Assembly: GCF_014649395.1 (NCBI RefSeq)
Contig: NZ_BMSY01000005.1
Coordinates: forward strand, 372,001 to 436,000
Direction of reading: 5' to 3'
DNA: 64,000 nt
Source of the DNA: Streptomyces aureoverticillatus
Lineage (GTDB): Bacteria > Actinomycetota > Actinomycetes > Streptomycetales > Streptomycetaceae
The notes under the pieces are model-generated. The model saw only the letters and a list, made by a program, of their open reading frames with translations, made no database searches and was not told the origin of the DNA. The position numbers were made by a program, and so were the translations under genes. Shown piece after piece: positions 51,328 to 60,140 of this stretch (positions are counted from its first letter, which is position 1; each line of letters begins with the position of its first letter).

Positions 51328-51689
51328 GGATCAAGCGTGCCATTTCTGGCCGGGGGCCGGAAGCGGGGGTGGGGGCCTGGTGGGCCCCCTGGTGCCCCCT
51401 GGGGGTACTCGTACTCAGGTGGTCCTTGAGGCGACCGGAACCGGGGCTGTGCCCGCCCGTTCCGCCCTCTGGGCGGCCCAGCCGCCCAGAGGGATGCAGG
51501 GATGGGCAGCACCGGCCCGGGGCGGGGCAGGGCGGACGGGTCAGTCGCCGGACGGCCGGAACGGGTGGGCGGGCGGGGAAGAAATCCGCCGCGAAGCGGC
51601 GGGGCAGGACGGAAGGTGCCACTCGCCGGACGGCCGAAACGGGTGGGTGGGTGGGTGGGAAAGAACCCCCGCCGCGAAGCGGCAGGGGG
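51328..51689. repeat. Intergenic region with diverged direct repeats
   Basis: Two related units of about 65 bases lie at about 51541-51606 and 51620-51684: each has TCGCCGGACGGCCG, a GGGTGGG(C/T)GGG run and a CGCCGCGAAGCGGC hairpin. The same family of sequence recurs at 55.4-56.4 kb. A 12-bp hairpin is at 51465-51493. No gene is seen. Confidence 0.6.
51465..51493. terminator. Hairpin downstream of FAD oxidoreductase gene
   Basis: Perfect 12-bp inverted repeat CCCTCTGGGCGG / CCGCCCAGAGGG with loop CCCAG, about 200 bases past the stop of the minus-strand oxidoreductase gene. Confidence 0.5.
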
Positions 51690-52916
51690 TCAAGAGGCGA
51701 CGGCGCGCTTCAGGGGGATCGCCGGATCCGCCGTCAGGGCGGGATCCAGGCGGGCCGCGGACTCGATCAGCTTGCGGGCCTGGGCGAGGTCCCGAGGGCG
51801 TCCCACCGCGAGGAGGGCCGAAAGCGCCCCGTCGCGGAGCCAGCACACCGTCCAGGCGGGCGTCGTCGGGTCCCCCCGCCAGATCAGCTCGTCACCGAGC
51901 GCGTAGTGGCCCGCGAACTGGACGAAGCGCCCGAACTGCTCGGACCAGAAGTACGGGACGGGGTCGTACACCGACGGACTCTCGCCGATGATGTTCGCCG
52001 CGACCGTACGCGGCCCCTGGATCGCGTTGTCCCAGTGGTGCACGAGCAGCCGCTCGCCGTACCGCCCCGACGGGAAGGAGGCGCAGTCGCCGACCGCGTA
52101 CACGTCGGGCGCGGACGTGCGCAGGCGCGCGTCGGCCAGCACCTCGCGGCGGGCGCCGAGCGCGATGCCGGAGTCCGCGAGCCACGCCGTCGCGGGGCGG
52201 GCGCCGATGCCGACGACGACGGCGCCCGCGGGCAGCCGCGTGCCGTCGTCGAGGAACACCGCGCCGGGCTCGACGCGCTCCACGCGCGCGTGGGTGCGCA
52301 GTTCGGCCCCGGCGTCGGCGTACCAGGCCGCCATCGGCGCCGCGACCTCGGCGGGCAGCGCGCCCGCGAGCGGGCGGTCGGCGGCCTCCACCACGGTCAC
52401 GGAGCAGCCCGCGTCACGCGCCGCCGTGGTGAACTCGGCGCCGATCCAGCCCGCGCCGACGACCACGACCTCGTGCTGCTCGGCGAGGACCGGGCGCAGC
52501 CGCTCGGCGTCGTCGAGCGTGCGCAGCAGGTGTACGCCGGGGACGCCCTCGGAGCCGGGCAGGCGAATCGGTTCGGCACCGGTCGCGAGGACCAGGCTGT
52601 CGTACCCGACCGGGCCCGCCTCGGTGTCCAGTTCGTGGTCGGCGGGGCGGACGCCTGTGACGTCGAGCCCAAGGCGCAGCTCGATGCCGAGGGCTTCGAA
52701 GTCGATGTCGAAGGCGGAGCCCTCGGCCTTGCCGAGCAGCACCGCCTTGGACAGCGGCGGCCGGTCGTACGGCTGATGGGGCTCCGCGCCGATCAGCGTG
52801 ACCGTGCCCGTGAAGCCCTGCTCGCGCAGCGCCACGGCGGACTGCACCCCGGCCATCCCGGCGCCGGCGATCACCACGCGCCGCCCCGCCGCCACCCTCT
52901 TCTGCTCGTCGCTCAC
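51690..52916 (-). CDS. FAD/NAD(P)-dependent oxidoreductase (ferredoxin reductase type)
   Basis: A 408-residue flavoprotein with two Rossmann motifs: FAD site RVVIAGAGMAGVQSAVALRE (residues ~13-32) and NAD site VVVVGAGWIGAEFTTAARD (about 150). YDRPPLSKAVL and DVYAVGDCASFP are signatures of the rubredoxin/ferredoxin reductase group, with a C-terminal reductase domain. The electron acceptor is unknown. GTG at 52916; it is divergent from the thiO operon. Confidence 0.9.
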   Translation of the reverse strand: MSDEQKRVAAGRRVVIAGAGMAGVQSAVALREQGFTGTVTLIGAEPHQPYDRPPLSKAVLLGKAEGSAFDIDFEALGIELRLGLDVTGVRPADHELDTEAGPVGYDSLVLATGAEPIRLPGSEGVPGVHLLRTLDDAERLRPVLAEQHEVVVVGAGWIGAEFTTAARDAGCSVTVVEAADRPLAGALPAEVAAPMAAWYADAGAELRTHARVERVEPGAVFLDDGTRLPAGAVVVGIGARPATAWLADSGIALGARREVLADARLRTSAPDVYAVGDCASFPSGRYGERLLVHHWDNAIQGPRTVAANIIGESPSVYDPVPYFWSEQFGRFVQFAGHYALGDELIWRGDPTTPAWTVCWLRDGALSALLAVGRPRDLAQARKLIESAARLDPALTADPAIPLKRAVAS

Positions 52917-53003
52917 CCGATCAACTCTAGGACGGCGCCCCCGGCGGCGGGCACGACGGGCTTAACTCGCCGCCGGGCGACGGGCTAGGCTGACGGTGCA
53001 GAG

Positions 53004-53099
53004 CACTCGCGGGAGCCCGGACGCACCGGGCTGAGAGGGAGGCTGGGACGGCCTCCGACCGTACGAACCTGATCCGGGTCATGCCGGCGAAGGGAGGGG
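53004..53099 (+). promoter_or_regulatory. TPP riboswitch (THI element) of thiO-S-G
   Basis: The leader carries the THI-box order: CGCGGGAGCCCGG, then CGGGCTGAGAGGG at 53027-53039, and GAACCTGATCCGGGTCATGC followed by CGGCGAAGGGAG ending at 53096. The CTGAGA and CCTGATCCGGGTCATGCCGGCG segments form the pyrimidine and diphosphate sensor helices. The last GGGAGGGG is also the ribosome site of thiO, so TPP binding probably blocks translation. Confidence 0.95.
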
Positions 53100-53109
53100 C
53101 TGGACGCCC

Positions 53110-54420
53110 ATGCGTTCCCGTACGAATGCCGAAACCGCCGAACCGCGCGCCACGAAACCGACACCGTCTCCGCCGTCCCCAGAAGGCCGGCCGGATGGTC
53201 CGCCTTGCGACGTTCTCATCGTCGGTGGCGGAGTCATCGGGCTTGTCACCGCGTGGCGGGCTGCGCAGCGGGGCCTCGCCGTCACCGTCGTCGACCCCGA
53301 GCCGGGCGGCGGCGCCGCGCAGGTCGCGGCGGGCATGCTCGCCGCCGTCACCGAGCTGCACCACGGCGAACAGACCCTGCTCGGCCTGAACCTGGCATCG
53401 GCGCGCCGCTACCCGGACTTCGCGGCCGAGCTGACGGAGGCGAGCGGCCAGGACATCGGCTACCGCGCGTGCGGCACGCTCGCCGTCGCCCTCGACTCCG
53501 ACGACCGCGCCCACCTGCGCGATCTGCACGCCCTCCAGGTGCGGTCGGGGCTCACGGCGGAGTGGCTGAACGGCCGCGAGTGCCGGCGTCTGGAGCCGAT
53601 GCTCGCTCCGGGGGTACGTGGCGGGCTGCGCGTCGACGGCGACCACCAGGTCGACCCGCGCAGGCTCGCGGCCGCCCTCGTCGTGGCGTGCGAGCGGGCC
53701 GGGGTGAGGTTCACGCGCGCGTGGGCGCGGGAGCTGTCGGTCGTACGTGACCGGGCCGCCGGTGTCGTCCTCGCCGACGGCACCGTGCTCCCGGCCGGGC
53801 AGACCGTGCTCGCCGGGGGCAGTCTCAGCGGGCGCCTCGCGGGGGTTCCCCGGGAGGTGATGCCGCCGGTCAGGCCCGTGAAGGGGCAGGTGCTGCGGCT
53901 CAGCGTGCCGGAGCGGTACGCGCCGTTCCTGAGCCGCACCGTGCGGGCCGTCGTACGCGGCAGCCATGTCTATCTCGTGCCGCGGGTCAACGGCGAGCTC
54001 GTCGTCGGGGCGACCAGCGAGGAGCTGGGCTGGGACACGACGGTCACCGCGGGCGGCGTGTACGAGCTGCTGCGCGACGCGCATGAACTCGTACCCGGCA
54101 TCACGGAGCTGCCGCTCACGGAGACGCGCGCCGGGCTGCGGCCCGGCTCCCCCGACAACGCGCCGCTGCTCGGGCCGACCGCGCTGGCCGGTCTGCACCT
54201 CGCCACCGGGCACTACCGCAACGGCGTCCTCCTGACGCCCGTCACCGGGGACGTCATGGCGCACGCCCTGACCACGGGCGAACTGCCGGACGAGGCCGCG
54301 GCGTTCACGCCGAGCCGCTTCCACTCGGCCTCCGCTGCCTCCGCTCCCTCGGCCTCCGCCCGCCCGAACTCCTCCAAGGACCTCACGCACCCCACGCACC
54401 TCACGGAGCTGTCCGCATGA
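53110..54420 (+). CDS. thiO: Glycine oxidase ThiO
   Basis: A 436-residue FAD enzyme that oxidises glycine to the imine needed for thiazole synthesis. FAD motif DVLIVGGGVIGLVTAWRAA (residues ~35-55), then HYRNGVLLTPVTGDVMA near the C-terminus, as in glycine oxidases and D-amino acid oxidases. An N-terminal Arg/Pro/Ser extension of about 33 residues and a Ser/Ala-rich tail are present. ATG at 53110 lies 10 bases after GGGAGGGG. Its stop overlaps thiS by 4 bases. Confidence 0.94.
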   Translation: MRSRTNAETAEPRATKPTPSPPSPEGRPDGPPCDVLIVGGGVIGLVTAWRAAQRGLAVTVVDPEPGGGAAQVAAGMLAAVTELHHGEQTLLGLNLASARRYPDFAAELTEASGQDIGYRACGTLAVALDSDDRAHLRDLHALQVRSGLTAEWLNGRECRRLEPMLAPGVRGGLRVDGDHQVDPRRLAAALVVACERAGVRFTRAWARELSVVRDRAAGVVLADGTVLPAGQTVLAGGSLSGRLAGVPREVMPPVRPVKGQVLRLSVPERYAPFLSRTVRAVVRGSHVYLVPRVNGELVVGATSEELGWDTTVTAGGVYELLRDAHELVPGITELPLTETRAGLRPGSPDNAPLLGPTALAGLHLATGHYRNGVLLTPVTGDVMAHALTTGELPDEAAAFTPSRFHSASAASAPSASARPNSSKDLTHPTHLTELSA

Positions 54421-54638
54421 CCACGCCCTTCGCCGTATTCGCCGTCTCCGTCAACGGAGAGGTACGAGACGTGGCCGCCGGGACCACGCTCGACACCGTC
54501 GTCGCCCAACTGACCGCCGCGCCCGCCGGAGTCGCCGCCGCGCTCAACGAAACCGTCGTCCCGCGCGCGGAGTGGGCCGCCACCGCGCTCAGCGACGGCG
54601 ACCGTGTGGAAGTCCTCACCGCCGTCCAGGGGGGCTGA
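54417..54638 (+). CDS. thiS: Sulfur carrier protein ThiS
   Basis: A 73-residue ubiquitin-fold protein ending in GG (VQGG), the C-terminus that becomes thiocarboxylated to donate sulfur to the thiazole. VNGEVRDVAAGTTLDTVV and ALNETVVPRAEWA are ThiS motifs. ATG overlaps the thiO stop (ATGA). Confidence 0.95.
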   Translation: MTTPFAVFAVSVNGEVRDVAAGTTLDTVVAQLTAAPAGVAAALNETVVPRAEWAATALSDGDRVEVLTAVQGG

Positions 54639-54643
54639 CGCAC

Positions 54644-55438
54644 ATGGCGGACGATCCCTTCGTCATCGGCGGCCTCACGCTGTCGTCGCGACTGATCATG
54701 GGTACGGGCGGTGCGCCCAGCCTGGACGTGCTGGAACGGTCCCTCGTCGCCTCCGGTACGGAGCTGACCACCGTCGCGATGCGGCGGCTCGACCCCGGCG
54801 TACGGGGGTCCGTGCTGTCCGTCCTGGAGCGGCTGGGCATCCGGGTGCTGCCGAACACGGCGGGGTGCTTCACGGCGGGCGAGGCGGTGCTGACCGCGCG
54901 GCTCGCCCGCGAGGCGCTGGGTACGGACCTGATCAAGCTGGAGGTCATCGCGGACGAGCGCACCCTCCTGCCCGATCCGGTGGAACTCCTGGACGCCGCC
55001 GAAACCCTCGTGGACGACGGCTTCACCGTCCTGCCGTACACCAACGACGACCCCGTGCTCGCCCGGAAGCTGGAGGACGTGGGCTGCGCGGCCGTCATGC
55101 CGCTCGGCTCGCCCATCGGCTCCGGGCTCGGCATCCGCAACCCGCACAACTTCCAGCTCATCGTGGAGCACGCGCGCGTACCGGTGATCCTGGACGCCGG
55201 CGCCGGCACCGCGTCGGACGCCGCGCTGGCCATGGAGCTGGGCTGCGCCGGCGTGATGCTCGCGTCGGCGGTGACGCGGGCGCAGGAGCCGGTGCTCATG
55301 GCCGAGGCCATGCGCCACGGAGTCCTGGCGGGGCGCCTCGCGTACCTGGGCGGCCGCATCCCCCGCCGCCACTTCGCCGAGGCGTCGTCCCCCACGGAGG
55401 GGCGGGCGGCCCTCGACCCGGAGCGACCGGCGTTCTGA
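54644..55438 (+). CDS. thiG: Thiazole synthase ThiG
   Basis: A 264-residue TIM-barrel enzyme that builds thiazole phosphate from deoxyxylulose phosphate, the ThiS thiocarboxylate and dehydroglycine. FVIGGLTLSSRLIMGTGG is the family N-terminus; DLIKLEVI holds the catalytic Lys; PLGSPIGSGLGIRN and PVILDAGAGTASDAALAMELGC are phosphate-binding loops. ATG at 54644 lies 5 bases after the thiS stop. It is followed by the repeat array. Confidence 0.96.
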   Translation: MADDPFVIGGLTLSSRLIMGTGGAPSLDVLERSLVASGTELTTVAMRRLDPGVRGSVLSVLERLGIRVLPNTAGCFTAGEAVLTARLAREALGTDLIKLEVIADERTLLPDPVELLDAAETLVDDGFTVLPYTNDDPVLARKLEDVGCAAVMPLGSPIGSGLGIRNPHNFQLIVEHARVPVILDAGAGTASDAALAMELGCAGVMLASAVTRAQEPVLMAEAMRHGVLAGRLAYLGGRIPRRHFAEASSPTEGRAALDPERPAF

Positions 55439-56434
55439 CGACCGCGGGGCGGACACTGTCCCCGCCGCTGCGCGGCGGTTCCTCCCACCCGCCCGCCCGT
55501 GACTGTGGGCCCCGGGGTGCCCCGGGTGCCCCGGGGTGAACGCGGCGGTTATACCGCCAGGGCGGCAGCCGCATCGCCGCTACGCGGCGGTTCTCCCACC
55601 CGCCCGCCCGTATCTGTGGGCCCCGAGGTGAACCCGGCGGTGACCGCCGAGCGATGAGCCGGAGGCAAGGGTCCCGGACGGGCGGGCGGTCCGACGGCGG
55701 CAGCCGCCGCCCGTTCCTCAGGGGTGGGGGCCGCCGGGACCGGATCGAGGGCGGGCGGGAAACGCGCGGCGCAGCCGGGGTACGCCGGGGACGGGGGTCA
55801 CGGCGGGCGGGAGAACCGCCGCGCAGCGGCGGGACAGCTGCCGCCCCGACGTCGACGGGCCACCACGCGGCGAACGATCAGCGCCCCAGGGCACCCGACG
55901 GTCAAGGGCCGGCGACCCGGGGCACCCCGGCGACCAGGGTCACGGGCGGGCGGATGGGAAACCCGCGGCACAGCGGCGGAACAGCTGCCGCCCCCGAGGC
56001 CCACGGCCACCCCACGGCCAACGGCCAGCGCCCCAGGACACCCCGGCGACCACAGTCACGGGCGGCCGGGCGGGAAACCCGCCGCACAGCGACGGAACAG
56101 CTGCCACCCCAAGGCCCACAGCCACCCCACGGCCAACGGCCAGCGCCCCAGGACACCCCGGCGACCACAGTCACGGGCGGCCGGGCGGGAAACCCGCCGC
56201 ACAGCGACGGAACAGCTGCCACCCCAAGGCCCACAGCCACCCCACGGCCAACGGCCAGCGCCCCGGAGCACCCCGGGGACCAGGGTCACGGGCGGGCGGG
56301 TGGGAGAACCGCCGCGCAGCGGCGGGAACGGCTGCCGCCCCCGAGGCCACCGGACGGTCACAGCTGCGCTGCAGTCTCGCAGGCCTGCTGCCCGCGGGGG
56401 CCGGCGCGCGGGGGCGGCCTCGTAGACTCCCCCC
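55439..56434. repeat. Array of ~115-bp tandem repeats with flanking inverted copies
   Basis: About 1 kb without a gene. Units marked by GTCACGGGCGG...GGGAAACCCGCCGCACAGC-type sequence recur at about 55797, 55939, 56055, 56170 and 56285, with spacings of about 141, 116, 115 and 115 bases. Units at 56106-56220 and the preceding and following ones are near identical over long stretches. Inverted copies lie at 55461-55526 and 55575-55627; the first is close to the reverse complement of 56260-56326. Each unit carries a small GCCGC-type hairpin. No coding signal is seen. The last ~80 bases should include the kinase promoter. Confidence 0.85.
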
Positions 56435-58438
56435 GTGGACACGACCCTCAAGGACCCCCTCGTCGGGCAGGTGCTCGACGGCCGTTATCGCGTGGACGGG
56501 CGGATCGCGGTCGGCGGGATGGCCACGGTCTACCGGGCCGTGGACACCCGCCTCGACCGCGTGCTCGCGCTGAAGGTGATGCACCCCACGCTCGCGGCCG
56601 ACACCTCCTTCGTGGAGCGCTTCATCCGCGAGGCCAAGTCGGTGGCCCGGCTGGCGCACCCGAACGTGGTCGGGGTCTACGACCAGGGCACCGACGGCCC
56701 GTACGTGTATCTCGCCATGGAGTACATCGCGGGCTGCACGCTCCGTGACGTGCTGCGCGAGCGCGGCGCCCTGCGCCCCCGCGCCGCCCTGGACATCCTG
56801 GAGCCCGTGCTGGCCGCCCTGGGAGCCGCGCACCGCGCCGGCTTCGTCCACCGCGACATGAAGCCGGAGAACGTCCTGATAGGGGACGACGGCCGGGTGA
56901 AGGTCGCCGACTTCGGCCTCGTACGGGCTGTGGACTCCGTCACGAACACCACCGGCACGGTGCTCGGCACGGTCTCCTACCTCGCGCCCGAGCAGATCGA
57001 GCACGGCACCGCGGACACTCGCGTGGACGTGTACGCCTCCGGGGTCGTCCTGTACGAGATGCTGACCGGCGCCAAGCCGCACGGCGGCGAATCGCCCGCC
57101 CAGGTGCTCTTCCAGCACCTCAACGAAGACGTCCCGCCGCCCTCCGCCGCCGTGCCCGGCCTGGCCTACGAACTCGACGAGCTGGTCGCGTCGGCCACCG
57201 CCCGCAACCCGGACCTGCGTCCGTACGACGCGGTGGCCCTGCTGGCGCAGCTGCGCGAGGCCCGGTTCGCGCTCACCGACGCGCAGCTCGACGTCGTCCC
57301 CCCGCAGGCGCGCGGCACGGAGCGGGACGGCCACGACAGCTCCGACGACCGCACCAGCGTCATCCCGCGCGCGGCGCGATCCGTACAACTCCCCCTGCCC
57401 ACCGCGCCGGAACCCCAGCACGCGGACGAGACGCGGGGGAACCGGCAGGACGGCCTCAGCCACACCAGCGTGCTGCGCACCCCGCCGCCCGCGACCGCCC
57501 CGCCCGCGGCCCCGAAGTCCACCGCGGCCCGCGTCCGCCAGCGCCTCAACACCCGTCGCGGGATATCGGCGACGATAGCCGCCGTGCTCCTGGTCCTCGG
57601 CCTGGGCGCGGGCGTCTGGTACATCAACTCCGGCCAGTTCACGGAGGTCCCGCCGCTCCTCGCGAAGACCGAGGCGCAGGCCCGCGAGCGACTCGACGGC
57701 GCCGGTCTCGACGTACGCAAGGTCAAGCGCGCCTACAGCGACACCGACAAGCGCGGCACGGTCATCTCGACGGACCCCGGCGTCGGCGAGCGCATCCGGC
57801 ACAACGGCAAGGTGACGCTGACCGTCTCGCTCGGCCCGGAGACCGTGAAGGTGCCGGACCTGGAGGGCACGCCGCTGCCCAAGGCGAAGGACAAGCTCGA
57901 CGACCTGGGTCTCGGGGCCGGCATGGTCACCAAGGCCTTCAGCGAGGACGTCCCGAAGAACGCCGTGATCAGCACCGACCCGAAGCCCGGCCAGGTCCGC
58001 AGGGCCGGCTCGGCCGTCGCGCTCGTCGTCAGCAAGGGGCGTGCGGTGGAACTGCCCGACGTGACCGGCGAGTCGGAGGACGACGCCCGCGCGGAGCTGG
58101 AGGAGGCCGGTCTGAAGGTGAAGATCGCGCCGGGGCGGGTCTTCTCCGACGAGGACAAGGGCGATGTCGTCAAGCAGTCCCCCGACGAGGAGGGCAAGGA
58201 CGTTCCCGAGGGCACGACGGTCACGCTGACCATCTCCAAGGGGCCGCCGATGGTCGAGGTCCCGGATGTGGAGGGGATGAAGGTCGGCGAGGCCAAGGAC
58301 GAGTTGCGGGAGGCGGGCTTCGACGTCAAGGAGGATCGGGGGCTGCTCGGGATCTTCGGTGACACCGTGAAGGACCAGTCGGTGGATCCCGGGGACGAGG
58401 CGCCGAAGGGGTCGACGATCACCATCGAGATCCGCTGA
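56435..58438 (+). CDS. PASTA-domain Ser/Thr protein kinase (PknB type)
   Basis: A 667-residue transmembrane kinase. The kinase domain has G-loop AVGGMATVYRA, K47, HRDMKPEN (D141) and DFG (D159). A Pro/Ala/Thr-rich juxtamembrane segment precedes one membrane helix (about residues 376-396), then four PASTA domains (about 400-465, 466-530, 532-600, 601-667). PASTA domains bind muropeptides or lipid II, and these kinases control growth and division. GTG at 56435 has only a weak ribosome site. It is encoded on the same chromosome segment as the dcw cluster but 24 kb away. Confidence 0.95.
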   Translation: MDTTLKDPLVGQVLDGRYRVDGRIAVGGMATVYRAVDTRLDRVLALKVMHPTLAADTSFVERFIREAKSVARLAHPNVVGVYDQGTDGPYVYLAMEYIAGCTLRDVLRERGALRPRAALDILEPVLAALGAAHRAGFVHRDMKPENVLIGDDGRVKVADFGLVRAVDSVTNTTGTVLGTVSYLAPEQIEHGTADTRVDVYASGVVLYEMLTGAKPHGGESPAQVLFQHLNEDVPPPSAAVPGLAYELDELVASATARNPDLRPYDAVALLAQLREARFALTDAQLDVVPPQARGTERDGHDSSDDRTSVIPRAARSVQLPLPTAPEPQHADETRGNRQDGLSHTSVLRTPPPATAPPAAPKSTAARVRQRLNTRRGISATIAAVLLVLGLGAGVWYINSGQFTEVPPLLAKTEAQARERLDGAGLDVRKVKRAYSDTDKRGTVISTDPGVGERIRHNGKVTLTVSLGPETVKVPDLEGTPLPKAKDKLDDLGLGAGMVTKAFSEDVPKNAVISTDPKPGQVRRAGSAVALVVSKGRAVELPDVTGESEDDARAELEEAGLKVKIAPGRVFSDEDKGDVVKQSPDEEGKDVPEGTTVTLTISKGPPMVEVPDVEGMKVGEAKDELREAGFDVKEDRGLLGIFGDTVKDQSVDPGDEAPKGSTITIEIR

Positions 58439-58483
58439 GCGTGTGCCCTCGCGGGGGCGCCCCAGTCCCGCCCCTTCCCGTAA

Positions 58484-58504
58484 CCAGGGGGCTCCGCCCC
58501 CTGG
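58484..58504 (+). terminator. Hairpin after PASTA kinase gene
   Basis: CCAGGGGG-CTCCG-CCCCCTGG, an 8-bp perfect stem of a type I recognise as very common after Streptomyces genes. It is followed by CGCTTCGCGG and GGCTGGAAGGGTGGGCGGG repeats up to 58612. Confidence 0.6.
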
Positions 58505-58642
58505 ACCCCCGCTATATCGCCGCTTCGCGGCTCGTCCTCAATCGCCGGACGAGCTGGAAGGCCGGACGGGCTGGAAGGGTGGGCGGGCTGGAAGGGTGGG
58601 CGGGTGGGGGACATGGCCCCGCCCCATGCCACCCTGGTCCGA

Positions 58643-59506
58643 ATGAGCAGCAAGAAGTCCCCCATCGGCAGTCACGTCCCCGTCGCCGGCGGGCTCGCCA
58701 GCGTCGGGCTGGCGTACGCACGTGACATCGGCGCCGAGACCGTGCAGGTCTTCGCCGCCAACCCGCGCGGCTGGGCCACTCCGCCCGGCAACCCGAAGCA
58801 GGACGAGGCGTTCCGCGCCGCCTGCGCGGCCGAGGGCATCCCCGCCTACGTACACGCGCCCTACCTGATCAATTTCGGCTCGCACACCGAGGCGACGGCG
58901 GAGAGGTCCGTGGAGTCGCTGCGGCACTCGCTGCGCCGCGCCCGCGAGATCGGCGCGCTCGGGGTCGTCGTGCACACCGGTTCGGCCACGGGCGGCCGGG
59001 AGCGGGACGTGGCCCTGCGGCAGGTACGGGAGCGGATGCTGCCGCTGCTCGACGAGCTGACGCACGACGACGACCCGTTCCTGCTTCTCGAGTCGACGGC
59101 CGGGCAGGGCGCCTCGCTGTGCTCGCGGACCTGGGACTTCGGGCCGTACTTCGAGGCCCTGGACGCCCACCCGAAGCTCGGTGTCTGCCTGGACACCTGC
59201 CACATCTTCGCGGCCGGGCACGATCTGACCGGGCCGAGCGGCATGAAGCAGACCCTCGACCTGCTCGTCGACACGGTCGGCGCGGGCCGCCTCAAGCTGG
59301 TGCACGCCAACGACTCCAAGGACGTCGTCGCCGCCCACAAGGACCGGCACGAGAACATCGGCGCCGGGCACATCGGCGCCGAGCCCTTCCGTGAGCTGCT
59401 CGCCCACCCCGCGACCGACGGCGTGCCCCTGATCATCGAGACGCCCGGCGGCAAGGTGGGCCACGCGACCGACGTCGCCCGCCTGAAGGAGCTCAGGGAC
59501 GCGTGA
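58643..59506 (+). CDS. nfo: Endonuclease IV (deoxyribonuclease IV)
   Basis: A 287-residue AP endonuclease for base excision repair. IGSHVPVAGGLA is the family N-terminus. Zinc-site motifs include YVHAPYLINF, VVHTGSA (His), LLLESTAGQG (Glu), GVCLDTCHIFAAGHD (Asp, His), KLVHANDSK (His), DRHENIGAGHIG (Asp, His) and LIIETPGG (Glu). ATG at 58643 was chosen from the family N-terminus; it lacks a clear Shine-Dalgarno. An upstream GTG at 58604 would add 13 residues. Confidence 0.93.
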   Translation: MSSKKSPIGSHVPVAGGLASVGLAYARDIGAETVQVFAANPRGWATPPGNPKQDEAFRAACAAEGIPAYVHAPYLINFGSHTEATAERSVESLRHSLRRAREIGALGVVVHTGSATGGRERDVALRQVRERMLPLLDELTHDDDPFLLLESTAGQGASLCSRTWDFGPYFEALDAHPKLGVCLDTCHIFAAGHDLTGPSGMKQTLDLLVDTVGAGRLKLVHANDSKDVVAAHKDRHENIGAGHIGAEPFRELLAHPATDGVPLIIETPGGKVGHATDVARLKELRDA

Positions 59507-59523
59507 TCCTCTCTCCTTGAGAA

Positions 59524-59540
59524 ATACCCCTGGGGGGTAT
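59524..59540. promoter_or_regulatory. CsoR-like copper operator
   Basis: ATACCCC-TGG-GGGGTAT is a perfect 7+7 inverted repeat with a 3-base centre. It matches the CsoR operator type (TACCC...GGGTA with G/C centre) known in Streptomyces and mycobacteria. It lies 52 bases before the start of a His-rich membrane protein gene. Confidence 0.7.
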
Positions 59541-59591
59541 ACGGTTTCTGCTCACAGGCAGGAACCGTTATCCGACGTTGGGGGACTTCTC

Positions 59592-60107
59592 ATGCGGCAC
59601 GACGCACACGCGGGACACGGGCACCACGCCGGGCACCAGCACGAGCACCACGCCCAGCAGGGCCTGGGCAAGGTGAGCTGGTCCATGGCCGCGCAGGCGA
59701 CGCTGCACTGCCTTACCGGGTGCGCCATCGGCGAGGTGCTCGGCATGGTGATCGGCACCGCGCTCGGCTGGGGCAACGTACCGACGATGGCGCTCGCGAT
59801 CGTCCTCGCGTTCTTCTTCGGCTACGCGCTGACGCTGCGCGGCGTACTGAAGTCCGGCGTCGGTTTCCGGACAGCCGTCAGGGTCGCGCTCGCGGCCGAC
59901 ACCCTGTCCATCGCCGTGATGGAGCTGATCGACAACGGCGTGATCGCGCTGTGGCCGGGCGCCATGGACGCCCACCTCGCGGACGCGATGTTCTGGATCG
60001 TCCTCGCCATCGCGCTCGCCGCCGCCTTCGTGATCACCACGCCGGTCAACAAGTGGATGATCGGCCGCGGCAAGGGCCACGCGGTGGTGCACCAGCACCA
60101 CCACTGA
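59592..60107 (+). CDS. DUF4396 membrane protein, His-rich ends
   Basis: A 171-residue protein with four hydrophobic helices between residues ~35 and 160 (DUF4396; LHCLTGCAIGEVLGM and GYALTLRGVLKSG are the recognisable parts). The N-terminus MRHDAHAGHGHHAGHQHEHH has nine or more His and the C-terminus ends HQHHH; both look like metal-binding tails. With the CsoR-like operator upstream, a copper-related role is inferred; the biochemical function is unknown. ATG at 59592 follows GGGGGAC. Confidence 0.85.
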   Translation: MRHDAHAGHGHHAGHQHEHHAQQGLGKVSWSMAAQATLHCLTGCAIGEVLGMVIGTALGWGNVPTMALAIVLAFFFGYALTLRGVLKSGVGFRTAVRVALAADTLSIAVMELIDNGVIALWPGAMDAHLADAMFWIVLAIALAAAFVITTPVNKWMIGRGKGHAVVHQHHH

Positions 60108-60140
60108 CGCCGGCCCGGTGCGCCGGAGCCCTCCAGGGCG

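Noticed and set aside
55439..56434. CRISPR array
   Set aside because: The units are about 115 bases and similar over most of their length, with no short constant repeat alternating with unique spacers and no cas genes.
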